Source of the DNA: Nocardia sp. CNY236 | Lineage (GTDB): Bacteria > Actinomycetota > Actinomycetes > Mycobacteriales > Mycobacteriaceae | Assembly: GCF_000482385.1 (NCBI RefSeq) | Contig: NZ_AXVD01000002.1 | Coordinates: 124,001-188,000, forward strand | DNA length: 64,000 nt | Direction: 5' to 3' | In this document: piece by piece, positions 37,159 through 46,840 of the stretch | Layout: each line of letters opens with the position of its first letter | Numbering within the stretch: position 1 is the stretch's first letter | Program-made: the position numbers and the translations under genes | The notes under the pieces: generated by a model | The model's database searches: none | The model's input: the letters and a program-made list of their open reading frames with translations, nothing else | Told to the model about the DNA's origin: nothing

Positions 37159-37172
37159 TGCCGTTCGCCAAG

Positions 37173-37244
37173 AGCCCCCTGTCAGGATCGAACTGACGAC
37201 CGCTCGCTTACAAGGCGAGTGCTCTACCACTGAGCTAAGGAGGC
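37173..37244 (-). tRNA. tRNA-Thr (anticodon TGT)
   Basis: The minus strand reads GCCTCCTTAGCTCAGTGG from 37244, with a 7-bp acceptor stem closing with AGGGGGC (one G-U). The D-loop is AGCTCAGTGGTAGAGC, the anticodon loop CTTGTAA with anticodon TGT, and the T-arm contains GTTCGATCC. The discriminator is T and CCA is not encoded. 72 nt. It is an isolated tRNA gene between MbtH and the gene-poor stretch; tRNA 3' ends are common integration sites, and the endolysin-like gene lies on that side. Confidence 0.95.
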
Positions 37245-37276
37245 GGGAAAACGGTTGTCATAGTAGCGGACACGCC

Positions 37277-37311
37277 GACTGCGTGACACCTGGTAGCGGT
37301 GTCACGCAGTC
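37277..37311 (-). terminator. Perfect 14-bp hairpin after the MbtH gene
   Basis: GACTGCGTGACACC (37277-37290) pairs perfectly with GGTGTCACGCAGTC (37298-37311) around the 7-nt loop tggtagc. It is 43 bp past the MbtH stop and upstream of the tRNA, so it should insulate the two transcripts. No strong U-tract. Confidence 0.75.
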
Positions 37312-37354
37312 ACAGCGTAGTGGATCGCCCCGGCGCAGTATCGACTGGCGCGGG

Positions 37355-37597
37355 TCAGGACTGGGCGCCCTGCCGAGCCGCATCGTCCGCGGCCATGGCA
37401 TCGCGCAGACTCTTCGGACGCATATCGGTCCAGTTCTTCTCAACGTACTCGACGCAGGCGGCGCGACTGTCTTCACCGAACACGACCCGCCAACCGGCCG
37501 GGACCTCGGCAAAAGCCGGCCACAACGAATGCTGCTCCTCGTCGTTGACCAGGACAAAGAAGCGGCCGTCTTCGTCATCGAAGGGGTTGGTGCTCAA
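37355..37597 (-). CDS. MbtH-like protein, orphan
   Basis: 80 residues with all hallmarks of MbtH proteins: [32 protein letters not shown] and [14 protein letters not shown], including the conserved tryptophans. These chaperones bind and activate NRPS adenylation domains. I use the TTG at 37597 because GAGG lies five bases upstream and it gives the usual [11 protein letters not shown]; a GTG two codons earlier has its ribosome site too close. No NRPS gene lies anywhere in the window, so the partner must be elsewhere. An alpha/beta-hydrolase gene on the same strand is 186 bp upstream. Confidence 0.93.
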   Translation of the reverse strand: MSTNPFDDEDGRFFVLVNDEEQHSLWPAFAEVPAGWRVVFGEDSRAACVEYVEKNWTDMRPKSLRDAMAADDAARQGAQS

Positions 37598-37782
37598 TTT
37601 CACCTCACTGGATACTGGCGCTATGTACGGGATCGCTCCTGCTTCACCCGGTGCTGGTTACTAGATACCGTAAACACCGTGGAAGCACGAGCGTTATGTC
37701 GACACTAGCAAGCGACACATTACGCCTGAGCGGTTACCTAGGCTCCATCCCGGCCCACGGTGCCGTCACCTCGCGCTCACCG

Positions 37783-38616
37783 TCAACTCGCGAAGAAGTC
37801 CAATAGTACCTTGTTGACCGCCTCTGGTCGCTCCAAATAGCCGAAATGCCCCGCATCCGGAATCTCTTGATACCGTGCTCCCGGAATGGCCTCCGCGATC
37901 TCCCGGGACAAGTAGGGCGGAATCATCCGGTCATCGGCGAATCCGACCGCGAGGCAAGGCACGCGAATAGCGCGATAGGCCTGCACCCGGTCGAAATCGT
38001 GGTCCATCCTGCGCTGAGCGCGGATGCCCGGGGATACCGGTCCGCCGGTGAACTCGAACAGATCGAGCCAGTCTCGCGCGGCATTGGGGTCGGCCAAGGT
38101 GGCAGGCGAAAGGTTCATCACCGCGGTCATCGCGGCCTCGTACTTCGGCGGCAGTCTCACTTCGCTGGCATCGAGTTCGTGTTCGCCTGCCGAGAGTGTC
38201 TTCTGTAGCTGGTCGAGTCGCCCGTGACCGGCCATGAAGACGGCTTTACGTACCAGATCGGGGCGAGCGAGGGTCAATTCCTGCACCACTCGCGCACCCA
38301 TCGATGTGCCCGCGACCAGCGCCGGCCCCTCGGCCAGGAACTCGATGAGGGCGGCGGTATCGGCGACCATGTCGTCGATGGTCATGCCGGAGGCTGCCTC
38401 GAAGGACGGCGCAATTCCTCGGTTGTCGAACGTGCATACTCGATATCCGGCAGTCACCAGCGCCGGAACCTGGTGTAACTCCCATACCCGGCCAGGGCTG
38501 CCGGTACCCATGACCATGACCACGAGCGGAGCCGAACCCTTGACATCGGTGCCCCTGGCACGGTCACCCTTGACCTGGTAGTTGAGGGAAATCCCGTTCA
38601 CGGTAGCCAGCGGCAT
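37783..38616 (-). CDS. Alpha/beta-fold hydrolase
   Basis: 277 residues from the ATG at 38616 with AGGAAAGGG upstream; the longer in-frame extension is Arg/Ser-rich noise. Nucleophile Ser105 lies in AGTSMGARV, the acid in GFADDRMIP and the His in PDAGHFGYLERPE; an oxyanion-region MGTGSPG is at 36-42. It resembles soluble esterase/lipase-like or polyketide-pathway hydrolases. It is upstream of the MbtH gene in the same direction and divergent from the small gene before otsA. Substrate unknown. Confidence 0.85.
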   Translation of the reverse strand: MPLATVNGISLNYQVKGDRARGTDVKGSAPLVVMVMGTGSPGRVWELHQVPALVTAGYRVCTFDNRGIAPSFEAASGMTIDDMVADTAALIEFLAEGPALVAGTSMGARVVQELTLARPDLVRKAVFMAGHGRLDQLQKTLSAGEHELDASEVRLPPKYEAAMTAVMNLSPATLADPNAARDWLDLFEFTGGPVSPGIRAQRRMDHDFDRVQAYRAIRVPCLAVGFADDRMIPPYLSREIAEAIPGARYQEIPDAGHFGYLERPEAVNKVLLDFFAS

Positions 38617-38827
38617 GTCGACCCTTTCCTGGAGTTCGTGCTGAGCTCTCCACGGTATGCGCTCTCCACGGTATAGGCATCCGTGGGCGCCACACACCGA
38701 ACGAGGTGACCGGCGGTTGGTGTCGTGCGGCGGCAGCGGCAGACTCGGACTCCAGCGTCGCATACGATTGACTTTTCGCACGCATGAGCGCACCAACGAG
38801 ACAGCGCACCGAGCCGAGAGGACTGAT

Positions 38828-38998
38828 ATGGCCGCGAAGGGAAGCGCGAACGACATCGCGGACGACGATCTCGAGCCACTCACCGACGAGACCGCGCGTC
38901 AGGCGCAGCGGGTGGTCGCCGCCTATGCCGAGGACGCCGACGAGTGCCGAATGTTGTTGTCGATGTTGGGTATCGGACCGAACAACAGGGGTGAATAG
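38828..38998 (+). CDS. Small conserved protein upstream of otsA (Rv3489-like)
   Basis: 56 residues from the ATG at 38828, with GAGAGGA upstream. The sequence is acidic (DDDLEPLTDETARQAQRVV, then EDADECRMLLSMLGI) and probably a short helical protein. The gene sits 91 bp upstream of otsA, the place of Rv3489 in M. tuberculosis, which supports it as real. No function is known. Confidence 0.75.
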   Translation: MAAKGSANDIADDDLEPLTDETARQAQRVVAAYAEDADECRMLLSMLGIGPNNRGE

Positions 38999-39089
38999 GC
39001 TCTATAGTTTCCATGAACTCGTTCGACGCCAACGGCGACGTCGCGCGCACGACTCCAGCGGGATAGCGCAACGCGCAAAGGATGCGTGA

Positions 39090-40646
39090 GTGGATCAGAT
39101 GAACCCGTCCGACGACTCCGAGCATGCCGAAGGCACCTTTGGAGTCGACCCGACGGAAGAATTCGCCGGCCCCACCTCCGGGTCCGGCTTCGTCGTCGTT
39201 GCCAATCGGCTCCCGGTCGACCTCGAGCGACTGCCCGACGGTGCCACCCGATGGAAACGTAGCCCGGGCGGCTTGGTGACCGCACTGGAACCAGTGCTGC
39301 GCAACAACAAGGGCGCATGGGTCGGCTGGGCGGGAATTCCCGACGTCGATGTCGATCCGATCATCGAGGACGGTCTCGAGCTGCATCCTGTCCCGCTCTC
39401 GGCGTCCGAGGTGGCCGCGTACTACGAAGGCTTCTCCAACGGCACCCTGTGGCCGCTGTTCCACGATGTGATCGTCCGCCCGGTGTACGACCGGGCGTGG
39501 TGGAGCGCATACGTCACGGTCAATCGGCGCTTCGCCGAAGCCACAGCCCAGGTAGCTGCCAAGGGCGCGACCGTGTGGGTGCAGGATTACCAGCTCTTGT
39601 TGGTACCCAAGATGCTGCGCATGCTGCGCCCCGATCTGACCATCGGCTTCTTTCTACACATCCCGTTCCCGCCGGTCGAACTGTTCATGCAGATGCCATG
39701 GCGGACCGAGATCGTCGAAGGCCTGCTCGGCGCCGACCTGATCGGGTTCCACCTCCCTGGCGGTGCGCAGAACTTCCTCTACTTGGCTCGTCGCCTGGCC
39801 GGACAACCGACCTCTCGCGGCGCGGTCGGCGTCCGGTCCAAACTCGGTGTCGTCCAAGTCGGATTCCGTACCGTGCGCGTGGGCGCGTTCCCGATCTCGA
39901 TCGCTTCGGCCGAACTCGACGAGCACGCCCGACGCAGATCGGTCCGTGAGCGTGCGGCGAAGATCCGGGCGGAACTGGGCAACCCGAAGAACATCCTTCT
40001 CGGCGTGGACCGGCTGGATTACACCAAAGGCATCGATATCCGGCTCAACGCACTGGAAGAACTCCTCGCCGACGGTCGGGTCGACCCGACCGACACCGTC
40101 ATGGTCCAGCTGGCCACACCCAGTCGCGAACGAGTCGAGAGCTACATCCAGATGCGCGGCGACATCGAGCGCCAAGTCGGACGGATCAACGGGGAATTCG
40201 CCAGAGTCGGCCATCCGGTGGTGCACTACCTCCATCGGCCGATTCCGCGAGAGGAGCTGATGGCGTTCTTCGTCGCGGCCGATGTGATGTTGGTGACCCC
40301 ACTGCGCGACGGGATGAACCTGGTTGCGAAGGAGTACGTCGCCTGCCACAGTGGGCTCAACGGCGCATTGGTCTTGAGCGAATTCACCGGCGCCGCAGCC
40401 GAATTACGCCGGGCATACCTGTGTAATCCACACGATCTGGACGATGTGAAGGATGCCATCGTCGCGGCGTTGGACGACGACAAGGACACCAAGCGTCGGC
40501 GGATGCGCTCCTTGCGTCGCCAGGTGTTGGCCCATGACGTGGACCGTTGGGCGCGGGCGTTCTTGGACGCGTTGGCGAACGACCAGGTCGCAGGCAGCGC
40601 GCTCCTGACCAACGACGCCTACGCCGAATCCCGAGACCAGCCCTGA
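39090..40646 (+). CDS. otsA: Trehalose-6-phosphate synthase (GT20)
   Basis: 518 residues; GTG at 39090, with an ATG three codons later. The GT-B enzyme makes trehalose 6-phosphate from a nucleotide-glucose and glucose 6-phosphate. Landmarks are [63 protein letters not shown] and [15 protein letters not shown]. An N-terminal acidic extension of about 30 residues precedes the domain. It is convergent with the mce4 operon, as in M. tuberculosis (Rv3490). Trehalose is needed for osmoprotection and for trehalose mycolates. Confidence 0.95.
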   Translation: MDQMNPSDDSEHAEGTFGVDPTEEFAGPTSGSGFVVVANRLPVDLERLPDGATRWKRSPGGLVTALEPVLRNNKGAWVGWAGIPDVDVDPIIEDGLELHPVPLSASEVAAYYEGFSNGTLWPLFHDVIVRPVYDRAWWSAYVTVNRRFAEATAQVAAKGATVWVQDYQLLLVPKMLRMLRPDLTIGFFLHIPFPPVELFMQMPWRTEIVEGLLGADLIGFHLPGGAQNFLYLARRLAGQPTSRGAVGVRSKLGVVQVGFRTVRVGAFPISIASAELDEHARRRSVRERAAKIRAELGNPKNILLGVDRLDYTKGIDIRLNALEELLADGRVDPTDTVMVQLATPSRERVESYIQMRGDIERQVGRINGEFARVGHPVVHYLHRPIPREELMAFFVAADVMLVTPLRDGMNLVAKEYVACHSGLNGALVLSEFTGAAAELRRAYLCNPHDLDDVKDAIVAALDDDKDTKRRRMRSLRRQVLAHDVDRWARAFLDALANDQVAGSALLTNDAYAESRDQP

Positions 40647-40674
40647 GGCGGCAGTCCGGACCGACACGGGCCAT

Positions 40675-40694
40675 CTCCGGTACTCAGACCGGAG
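40675..40694. terminator. Hairpin at the otsA/mce4 convergent junction
   Basis: CTCCGGT (40675-40681) pairs with ACCGGAG (40688-40694) around a 6-nt loop. It begins 29 bp after the otsA stop and overlaps the stop region of the last mce-associated gene, so it could act in both directions. Confidence 0.5.
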
Positions 40695-41169
40695 TCCACT
40701 CCTCTACCATCCAACGCGAGTCCACGCTCACCATCGTCACGCGTAGCCGCGAACCGGAAATCGTGCTCTGATCACGTATGGTCGCGACCTGGTTGAGAAA
40801 CACCAAGGCAACCACGCGCTCGCGGCTGGCGGAAACGACGCCGACCGCTTGCGTGGTAGCAACATTGGTGATTTGGTCCTCTTTGGCGTTCGGAGCCAGT
40901 TGCTCTTCGACGTACCTGTTGAATTCGTCCCGGAATGCACTGATACTGTTGTCGTCGATCACCTGTTGCAACTCGGTGTCCACCGTGTTCGGCGTATAGC
41001 TGAGCATTTCTTCGACGGCACGACCCGCTGCCGCTACCGCCTCTTTTCGGGCTCGCTCCACCAGATGGTCGTCCCAGAGGCCGTAACCGTTCACGCCAAC
41101 GACGATCGCGGCGACGATGGCCACGATGCCGAGCACTGCACGAAGGACGTCGACTCGAATCCTGTTCAT
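40684..41169 (-). CDS. Mce-associated membrane protein
   Basis: 161 residues: a short cytoplasmic start, one helix at about 10-28 (AVLGIVAIVAAIVVGVNGYG) and an extracytoplasmic alpha-plus-beta domain, the usual plan of Mas proteins such as Rv3492c. Mas proteins appear to stabilise Mce transporters. Last gene of the mce4 operon; its ATG overlaps the previous stop by 4 nt. Confidence 0.85.
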   Translation of the reverse strand: MNRIRVDVLRAVLGIVAIVAAIVVGVNGYGLWDDHLVERARKEAVAAAGRAVEEMLSYTPNTVDTELQQVIDDNSISAFRDEFNRYVEEQLAPNAKEDQITNVATTQAVGVVSASRERVVALVFLNQVATIRDQSTISGSRLRVTMVSVDSRWMVEEWTPV

Positions 41170-41864
41170 GGCACCTGTTCCACCTTCGACACCGTGAAAT
41201 TACCGTCTTCGTGGGATACGTCCACCACGAACCGGTGTTTCCTGGTTTGCGGCTCAGGCTCCTCGGAATTGGTCAATGTTTGAATGGCGGCGACGAAAAC
41301 TCGCCCGGAGCGGTCGTCGGCGCTCTCCAGCGCTGCCTCGACGACTTCGCCGGTGGTGGTGGCCCCGATCTCTCGCAGAAGATTTGCCATCGGGCCGGTC
41401 ACGCTGCTGAAGTCGGACCTCAGTTTGCCCGAGGTCATGGAGCGCATGCGGTCCAAGTCCTGTTCGACCGTGTCGGGGTTGACATTGGTGAGGTTTATAA
41501 CTGCCTGCCTAGCGGTCTGCACGTATGCGGCCCGCAATTCGTCACGTTGGTGCACCGATCGCGTCACGAACACCGACAGAACCGCACCGGATACGAGTGC
41601 GCACACCAACACCACGGCGGCCAACTCCAGGATGCGTGAGTAACCGCTGCCACGCTGCGGTCCGGACTGCTTCTCCAGTGTCACCATCTCGGTGACACCG
41701 GCCGCTGAAACGGCCTTGGTCGTGGCCCGGCCGGAAGGGGAGTGCGAGGCGAAGACCTGCGCACCAGTAGTGACCGACATCACTTTCGCTTCGGCCGTCG
41801 GGGGTCCGGACGAGCGGACGACTCGGCGCCGATTGCGGTTCCCTGCTCGGTTGTCTGCACTCAT
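41166..41864 (-). CDS. Mce-associated membrane protein (longer N-terminus)
   Basis: 232 residues from the ATG at 41864, which overlaps the mceF stop (ATGA). A basic disordered N-terminus of about 65 residues precedes one helix (about 68-90, RILELAAVVLVCALVSGAVL) and a Mas-type extracytoplasmic domain. It corresponds to Rv3493c. Its stop overlaps the next Mas gene, so the two are made together. Confidence 0.82.
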   Translation of the reverse strand: MSADNRAGNRNRRRVVRSSGPPTAEAKVMSVTTGAQVFASHSPSGRATTKAVSAAGVTEMVTLEKQSGPQRGSGYSRILELAAVVLVCALVSGAVLSVFVTRSVHQRDELRAAYVQTARQAVINLTNVNPDTVEQDLDRMRSMTSGKLRSDFSSVTGPMANLLREIGATTTGEVVEAALESADDRSGRVFVAAIQTLTNSEEPEPQTRKHRFVVDVSHEDGNFTVSKVEQVP

Positions 41865-43258
41865 CGTTGCTGCTCCAACAGCATCTCCTGCCAACTCGAC
41901 GGTATGATCGCCGAACCATCCGGCGCGACATCCGCATACCTGACCGTACGACCGTCGGACCCGATGAACATGCCGGTAGCGGGGTCGTAGGCGCGCCCCA
42001 CGATCGGCGCCACGCCGCCATTGTCCGGAGAGGCGCTCGCGGGCGCGACCGGCTCCGGCGGCCCGAAGGGCGGGTTGTTACCAAGGGGAATGTACCCGCT
42101 ACGACACAGTTCCGGCGTCGGGGCGCGCACACCTGGAACTTCGGCGCACGGTGTATTACGAACACCGCGTACTGCCTCCTTCGCGTCTTGCGGCACCTTG
42201 CAATACAAATCCGCGGGCGTGTCCGGGGTGCCGGTTTCAGCAGGCGAGCGCCGCTGATCCGGTGGAAGGAAGCCGGTGGTGCAGGCGGGCGGGTCGTTGA
42301 ACACTGTCATGAAGTCGACCAGAGCGCCGTACTCGAGCGGCCCGCGGGTCGCAGTGAGCAACGCGGCGACCAATGGCGGGTACACCACGAGGATCTGCTC
42401 CAGCCCAGCGTGATATATGACTCCTACCTGGCCGATACTGACCAGGTTCATCAACAGCAATGGCAGCGTCGGTTGCAGATCGTCGATCTGCGCGCGCACC
42501 CGCTCCAGTGCGGCAGGCCCTTCGCGCAACAAGCCGCGCAGCGCCGGATCATGGCCACGCAACTGATCGGTGACAGCTGCCAGATCCGCCGTCCACGATC
42601 GAATTGCGGCATCCGAGCGGATCTGGGTGTCCAAGAGCGGGCCGATCTGGTCCAGCAGTTGCTTGGTCGGTTCGGAGTTGGCCTGCGCTTCCTGGACCAG
42701 CAACGTGGCCGAGTCGATGAGCCGCTGCAAGTCCGGTCCTGTGCCGTTGAATGCACGGAATGCTTCGTCGATGACTTGGCGTAGCCGGGTATCCGCAACG
42801 CTGGCCAGCAGTCGGTCGGCTTGGTCGAGCAGGGCGCCAACGTCCTGTGGCAAGGAGGTGCGCTCCACCGGGATCACACTGCCGGCCCGCAGGTTCCCGC
42901 CGGTTCCCTCCTGCGCGGGCACCAAGTCGACGTATTGTTCGCCGATCGCGGAAACACTGCGCACCGAAGCATCGACATCGGCGGGAATCGTGTAATCGCT
43001 CTCGATCGACAACAACGCGTCGACTCCGGCCGGCGTGAGTCGGACCTCCTCCACGACACCGACGTTCGTGCCGCGGTAGGCAACGTTCGCGGTGGGATAG
43101 AGACCACCGGTCGCCGCCAATTGCACGGTGACCTCGTAGCGGCCGATGCCGAACATCGCGGGCAGTTTGACATATATCCCGCCCATGACCACCAGGCCGA
43201 CCACGGTGAGCACAGAGAAGATCAGCAATTGGGTGCGGACGAACGGGCTCAGTTTCAT
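41861..43258 (-). CDS. mce4F: MceF-family protein of the sterol-import Mce4 system
   Basis: 465 residues. An N-terminal helix (about 10-30) is followed by the MlaD/Mce domain (about 38-115: YEVTVQLAATGGLYPTANVAYRGTNVG) and a long helical region ending in a Pro-rich tail. Mce proteins form a hexameric tunnel carrying lipids across the periplasm; Mce4 imports cholesterol in mycobacteria and rhodococci. Sixth mce gene, overlapping mceE upstream and the Mas gene downstream. Confidence 0.9.
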   Translation of the reverse strand: MKLSPFVRTQLLIFSVLTVVGLVVMGGIYVKLPAMFGIGRYEVTVQLAATGGLYPTANVAYRGTNVGVVEEVRLTPAGVDALLSIESDYTIPADVDASVRSVSAIGEQYVDLVPAQEGTGGNLRAGSVIPVERTSLPQDVGALLDQADRLLASVADTRLRQVIDEAFRAFNGTGPDLQRLIDSATLLVQEAQANSEPTKQLLDQIGPLLDTQIRSDAAIRSWTADLAAVTDQLRGHDPALRGLLREGPAALERVRAQIDDLQPTLPLLLMNLVSIGQVGVIYHAGLEQILVVYPPLVAALLTATRGPLEYGALVDFMTVFNDPPACTTGFLPPDQRRSPAETGTPDTPADLYCKVPQDAKEAVRGVRNTPCAEVPGVRAPTPELCRSGYIPLGNNPPFGPPEPVAPASASPDNGGVAPIVGRAYDPATGMFIGSDGRTVRYADVAPDGSAIIPSSWQEMLLEQQR

Positions 43259-44514
43259 CGTCCCGGCTCCCCCTGTGGCTCGACGGCGCCCGGCATGGGG
43301 ACGGTAAGACCCGGAATGGCGGGCAGACCCGGGATCGGCGGCAGTCCAGGGATGGTCGGTTCCGGCAGCGGAGCCGGCACTGGTGGCGCGGACGGTTGCT
43401 GCAGCGGCGCGGTGAGCGGGTCACCGCCCTGCGTGGCTATGTCCGGCGCAACGATGTTGGGCATGCTTTCGACCCCGCCGAACTGTCCGCCCAGCAAGGT
43501 TCCGGTGAGGAAGTTCGAGTCCAGCCTCCGCCCCGTGATGTCGACTGTCATGAACAGATTCAGGTAGTCCCCCTTGACCACGTGATCAAGGTATTTCATC
43601 GGGAATGGGAAGGTGAGCAACATCTTCAGCGACTCGGTCAGATTGTTGCCGGTGTCGGCCAACGACCGCAATACCGGAACCAGGCTGCGCAGATTGGCCT
43701 TCAGATCGTCGCCGCTGGTGTCGATGATCCGTTGCGTGACATCGCTCAGGTCGCCGAGCGCGGTCAATGCCCGCGTCACGCTCTCCCGGCGGTCGGCCAG
43801 CACGGTCAAGGCTGGATGGATCTGTTCGACGGCGGCAGCCACCACATCGCGTTCATCGGCCAACCGACCGCTCAGCCGATCCAGCCCGCTCAGTGCGGCG
43901 ACGATATCGCCGGTCTGACGGTCCAGATTCGTGGTCAGCTCGTTCAACTGTGGCAGCAGGTCCCGGATGGCGTCCTCCCGACCGGTGAGCGCGGCGTCGA
44001 GTTCGCGAGTGATGGTTTCCAACTGGGCGACACCACCTCCGTTGAGCACTATCGACAACGAGGACAGCACCTGTTCCGTGGTCGGATAGCTTCCAGCACG
44101 TGACAGCGGTATGACATCTCCTGGGCCCAACCGTCCTTGTGGGGCCTGATCGGTCGGTGCGGACAGTTCGACGTGATTGGATCCCAACAGACTGGTCTGG
44201 CCGATCTTGGCAACCGCGTTGGCCGGTAAGCGGACATCGGGGTTCAGTGTCACGGTGACCAGTGCATGCCAGTCTTCCACCTCGATATTCGAAACGGTGC
44301 CCACCGCCACATCGCGTATTCGTACCGGGGAATTTCTGGTCAACGTCGTCACGTTCGGCATTTGAATACGGACCTGGTACGAACCGGGCGCAGTGCCCTC
44401 GGCGCCGGGTAGCGGCAGCGAGTTCAACCCGTCCCATTGGCAGCCCGAGACACCGAGCGTCACCGCCAGTCCCACTGCGACCAGGGCCGTGCGCCCCATC
44501 CGTCGGGGCGTCAT
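43255..44514 (-). CDS. mce4E: MceE-family lipoprotein of the Mce4 system
   Basis: 419 residues with a lipoprotein signal peptide ending GVSGC, so Cys25 would be lipidated. The Mce domain follows (YQVRIQMPNVTTLTRNSPVRI to about 130), then a helical region and a Pro-rich C-terminus made of repeated PGLP/IPGL elements. MceE is the lipoprotein subunit that tethers the Mce tunnel to the membrane. Overlaps mceD and mceF by 4 nt. Confidence 0.92.
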   Translation of the reverse strand: MTPRRMGRTALVAVGLAVTLGVSGCQWDGLNSLPLPGAEGTAPGSYQVRIQMPNVTTLTRNSPVRIRDVAVGTVSNIEVEDWHALVTVTLNPDVRLPANAVAKIGQTSLLGSNHVELSAPTDQAPQGRLGPGDVIPLSRAGSYPTTEQVLSSLSIVLNGGGVAQLETITRELDAALTGREDAIRDLLPQLNELTTNLDRQTGDIVAALSGLDRLSGRLADERDVVAAAVEQIHPALTVLADRRESVTRALTALGDLSDVTQRIIDTSGDDLKANLRSLVPVLRSLADTGNNLTESLKMLLTFPFPMKYLDHVVKGDYLNLFMTVDITGRRLDSNFLTGTLLGGQFGGVESMPNIVAPDIATQGGDPLTAPLQQPSAPPVPAPLPEPTIPGLPPIPGLPAIPGLTVPMPGAVEPQGEPGR

Positions 44515-45782
44515 CGTGTTCCTCCTGGAATCACCAGTTCGGCTGGGCTTTTCGGCACACTCACCGGCATGGGTCGCGGTTGCGCAGGCGTCTGGTTCGC
44601 CACCCGTGCTTCGAGATCGGGGTCGGTGTACAGCAGCTGGTCGGGGAACGCGGTGACTCCACTGACCGGATTACTCAAGAAGGGCGCGTAGTTGATGCTC
44701 AGGCTGTTGATCACCGGCGCCAAGTACTGTGCGCAGAGGTCGGCACTACGGTCGGATTCGTTCACCTCCAGCGCCTGAACCGAGCCGCACAGAAAGCTCA
44801 GCGGGTCGGCGGGGTTGTTGAGCGAAATGGCGCCGGTCAGCGTGCCCTGGGCAGGCTTGTAGATCTGATAGAAATTCACCAGAGCGGTCGGCCCGGCGTG
44901 TAACGCCCTTTCCAACTCCGGCCGTTTGTCGACCAACAGTCGAGTGACGTCGGCCAACCGTTGCACGCCCTCGGTCAATTCGCCACCGCTACCGTCGATG
45001 AACCGGCGCACGTCGGCCACCGCCACCTCCAGGTTGTCCAGACCCTCGCCGAGGTCGGCGGAGACTCCTTCCAATACCGAGGAGACCGACGCGAGCCGAC
45101 CGCCGAACTGAACGATCTGCTCGTTGCTCGCCGACAGCACCTCGACGAATTTCTGCAGGTTGCGCACAGTGCCGAAGAGATCCCCGCGACCGTCGGACAG
45201 GGTGGTCAGCGTGGCGGACAGTTCCTTCACCGTGTCGTGGAACCGTTGGCCGTTGCCGTCCAGGTTATCGGCGGCGGTTTCGACGAAGCGGCCGAACGAT
45301 CCCTGCTCGTCGTCGCCGACCGGCCCGAGCGCGGTGGCGAGGTCGGACAGTTCCTCCTTGATGTCGTCCCATTCGACCGGCACTGCGGTGTGCTCGATGG
45401 GGATCACGCCGCCGTCGCGCAGTGTGGGACCGCCGGTGTAGACGGGCGCGAGCTGAATGAAGCGCGCCGAGACCAACGAAGGCGAAATGATCACCGCACG
45501 CGGGTCGGCGGGGACGTCGACACCACGATCGAGTGTCATCCGCACCTCCACCCGATCGCTGCCCGGCTCGATCGCGTCGATCCGGCCGATCTTCACCCCG
45601 AGTATCCGCACATCGTCGCCGGGATACAGGCCGATGGTGGACGGAAAGTATGCGGTGACCGCGGTGGTTCCGATCCGGGTCAGGCCGGTCCACACGCCGG
45701 CGGCCACCAACACGGCCACCACCGCGGCAATCGACACCAGCACCACGCGTGGTGGTTTCCGGAGGACGTTCGACAGGCTCAT
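44511..45782 (-). CDS. mce4D: MceD-family protein of the Mce4 system
   Basis: 423 residues; helix at about 12-33, Mce domain at about 35-115 (VTAYFPSTIGLYPGDDVRILGVKIG), then a coiled/helical region to about 300 and a Pro-rich tail. Part of the Mce4 sterol-import tunnel. Overlaps mceC and mceE by 4 nt. The subunit letter rests on gene order. Confidence 0.9.
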   Translation of the reverse strand: MSLSNVLRKPPRVVLVSIAAVVAVLVAAGVWTGLTRIGTTAVTAYFPSTIGLYPGDDVRILGVKIGRIDAIEPGSDRVEVRMTLDRGVDVPADPRAVIISPSLVSARFIQLAPVYTGGPTLRDGGVIPIEHTAVPVEWDDIKEELSDLATALGPVGDDEQGSFGRFVETAADNLDGNGQRFHDTVKELSATLTTLSDGRGDLFGTVRNLQKFVEVLSASNEQIVQFGGRLASVSSVLEGVSADLGEGLDNLEVAVADVRRFIDGSGGELTEGVQRLADVTRLLVDKRPELERALHAGPTALVNFYQIYKPAQGTLTGAISLNNPADPLSFLCGSVQALEVNESDRSADLCAQYLAPVINSLSINYAPFLSNPVSGVTAFPDQLLYTDPDLEARVANQTPAQPRPMPVSVPKSPAELVIPGGTR

Positions 45783-46840
45783 CGGGGCGGCTCCTCGGTC
45801 GCGGGTTCGATCGACGGGAACGGCGTCAGATAGCTGTCCAGATCGTCCGGCAAGTGCTCCGGCCAGACCAACGCGTCCACGAGTGGCTGGAGCAGCTTGC
45901 TTGCTGCATTCACCACATACGCCTGGAAATAGGGACCACTACCGACCTGCTCGCCCAGTGCGGCAGCAAACGGCCCGAGCCCATCCAACGCATCGGCGAT
46001 GTTCTGCTCGTTTCGTTGTAGCAACGCCAGCACCGAATTCACCTCGTCCAGGACCGGTTTCAGCTGAGCCTCGTTATCGGCGACCAGACCGGACAGCTGT
46101 TGGGCCAAACCGTTGACGTAGACGATCAACTGGCCCAATGCGGCGCGTCGCCGGTCCAATTCGCCGAGCAGCTGGTTACCGTCCAGGAGCAGAGCGTTGA
46201 TCTCGTTTCCACGGTCGGCGAGGAGCTTCGTCACGTTCTGCGCCCGCTTCAGCAGCTCCAGCAGCATGCGGTCGCGTTCGTTGATGCTGCGGGAGAGCTC
46301 GGTGACCCCGTCGAGCGCCGAGCGCAACGGCGCCGGAGTGTCGGCAAACGCGGTCGACAGGGTATCGAGCGTGCGATCGACCTGGTCGAGATCCAGGCCC
46401 TCCACCGTGACCGTCAGATCGCTCAATGCCTCGTTCAGCGAATACGGCGCGGTGGTGCGGGCCAATGGAATGGTGTCGTCGCGCCGCAGCGCGCCGGACC
46501 CAGAAGGAACGACCTCCAGCGACTTTCGCCCGAGCACCGTATTGGTCTTGATCGCCGCCGAAGTCTGGTCGCCCAGCACGATGGACTCGTCCAGCGTGAA
46601 TCGGACGAGCACTTGCTCGCCGTCCAGACGCACCGTGTCGACCTGTCCGGATCGCACCCCGGCCACTTGCACCGGATCGCCGGGTAGTAGGCCACCGGCA
46701 TCGGCGAAGTGGGCGGTGAACGTTGCGCCGGAGCGAATGAACGGAAGCTGCCCGAACTGCAGCGCCGACAATGCCACCGCCACCGCGAGTACGAGGCCCA
46801 CGATGCCGATAGTGGTGGCAGTCGATGGTCGTTGGTTCAT
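45779..46840 (-). CDS. mce4C: MceC-family protein of the Mce4 system
   Basis: 353 residues from the ATG at 46840, which overlaps the mceB stop (ATGA); starting five codons earlier is possible but loses the overlap pattern seen along the operon. Helix at about 8-30 and an Mce domain FTAHFADAGGLLPGDPVQVAGV, followed by a helical region. Length is shorter than mceA or mceF but normal for MceC. No other oddities. Confidence 0.9.
   Translation of the reverse strand: MNQRPSTATTIGIVGLVLAVAVALSALQFGQLPFIRSGATFTAHFADAGGLLPGDPVQVAGVRSGQVDTVRLDGEQVLVRFTLDESIVLGDQTSAAIKTNTVLGRKSLEVVPSGSGALRRDDTIPLARTTAPYSLNEALSDLTVTVEGLDLDQVDRTLDTLSTAFADTPAPLRSALDGVTELSRSINERDRMLLELLKRAQNVTKLLADRGNEINALLLDGNQLLGELDRRRAALGQLIVYVNGLAQQLSGLVADNEAQLKPVLDEVNSVLALLQRNEQNIADALDGLGPFAAALGEQVGSGPYFQAYVVNAASKLLQPLVDALVWPEHLPDDLDSYLTPFPSIEPATEEPPR

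Noticed and set aside
36837..37196. Plus-strand frame ending in the tRNA-Thr
   Set aside because: It ends inside the tRNA gene and has no family-like sequence or ribosome site.
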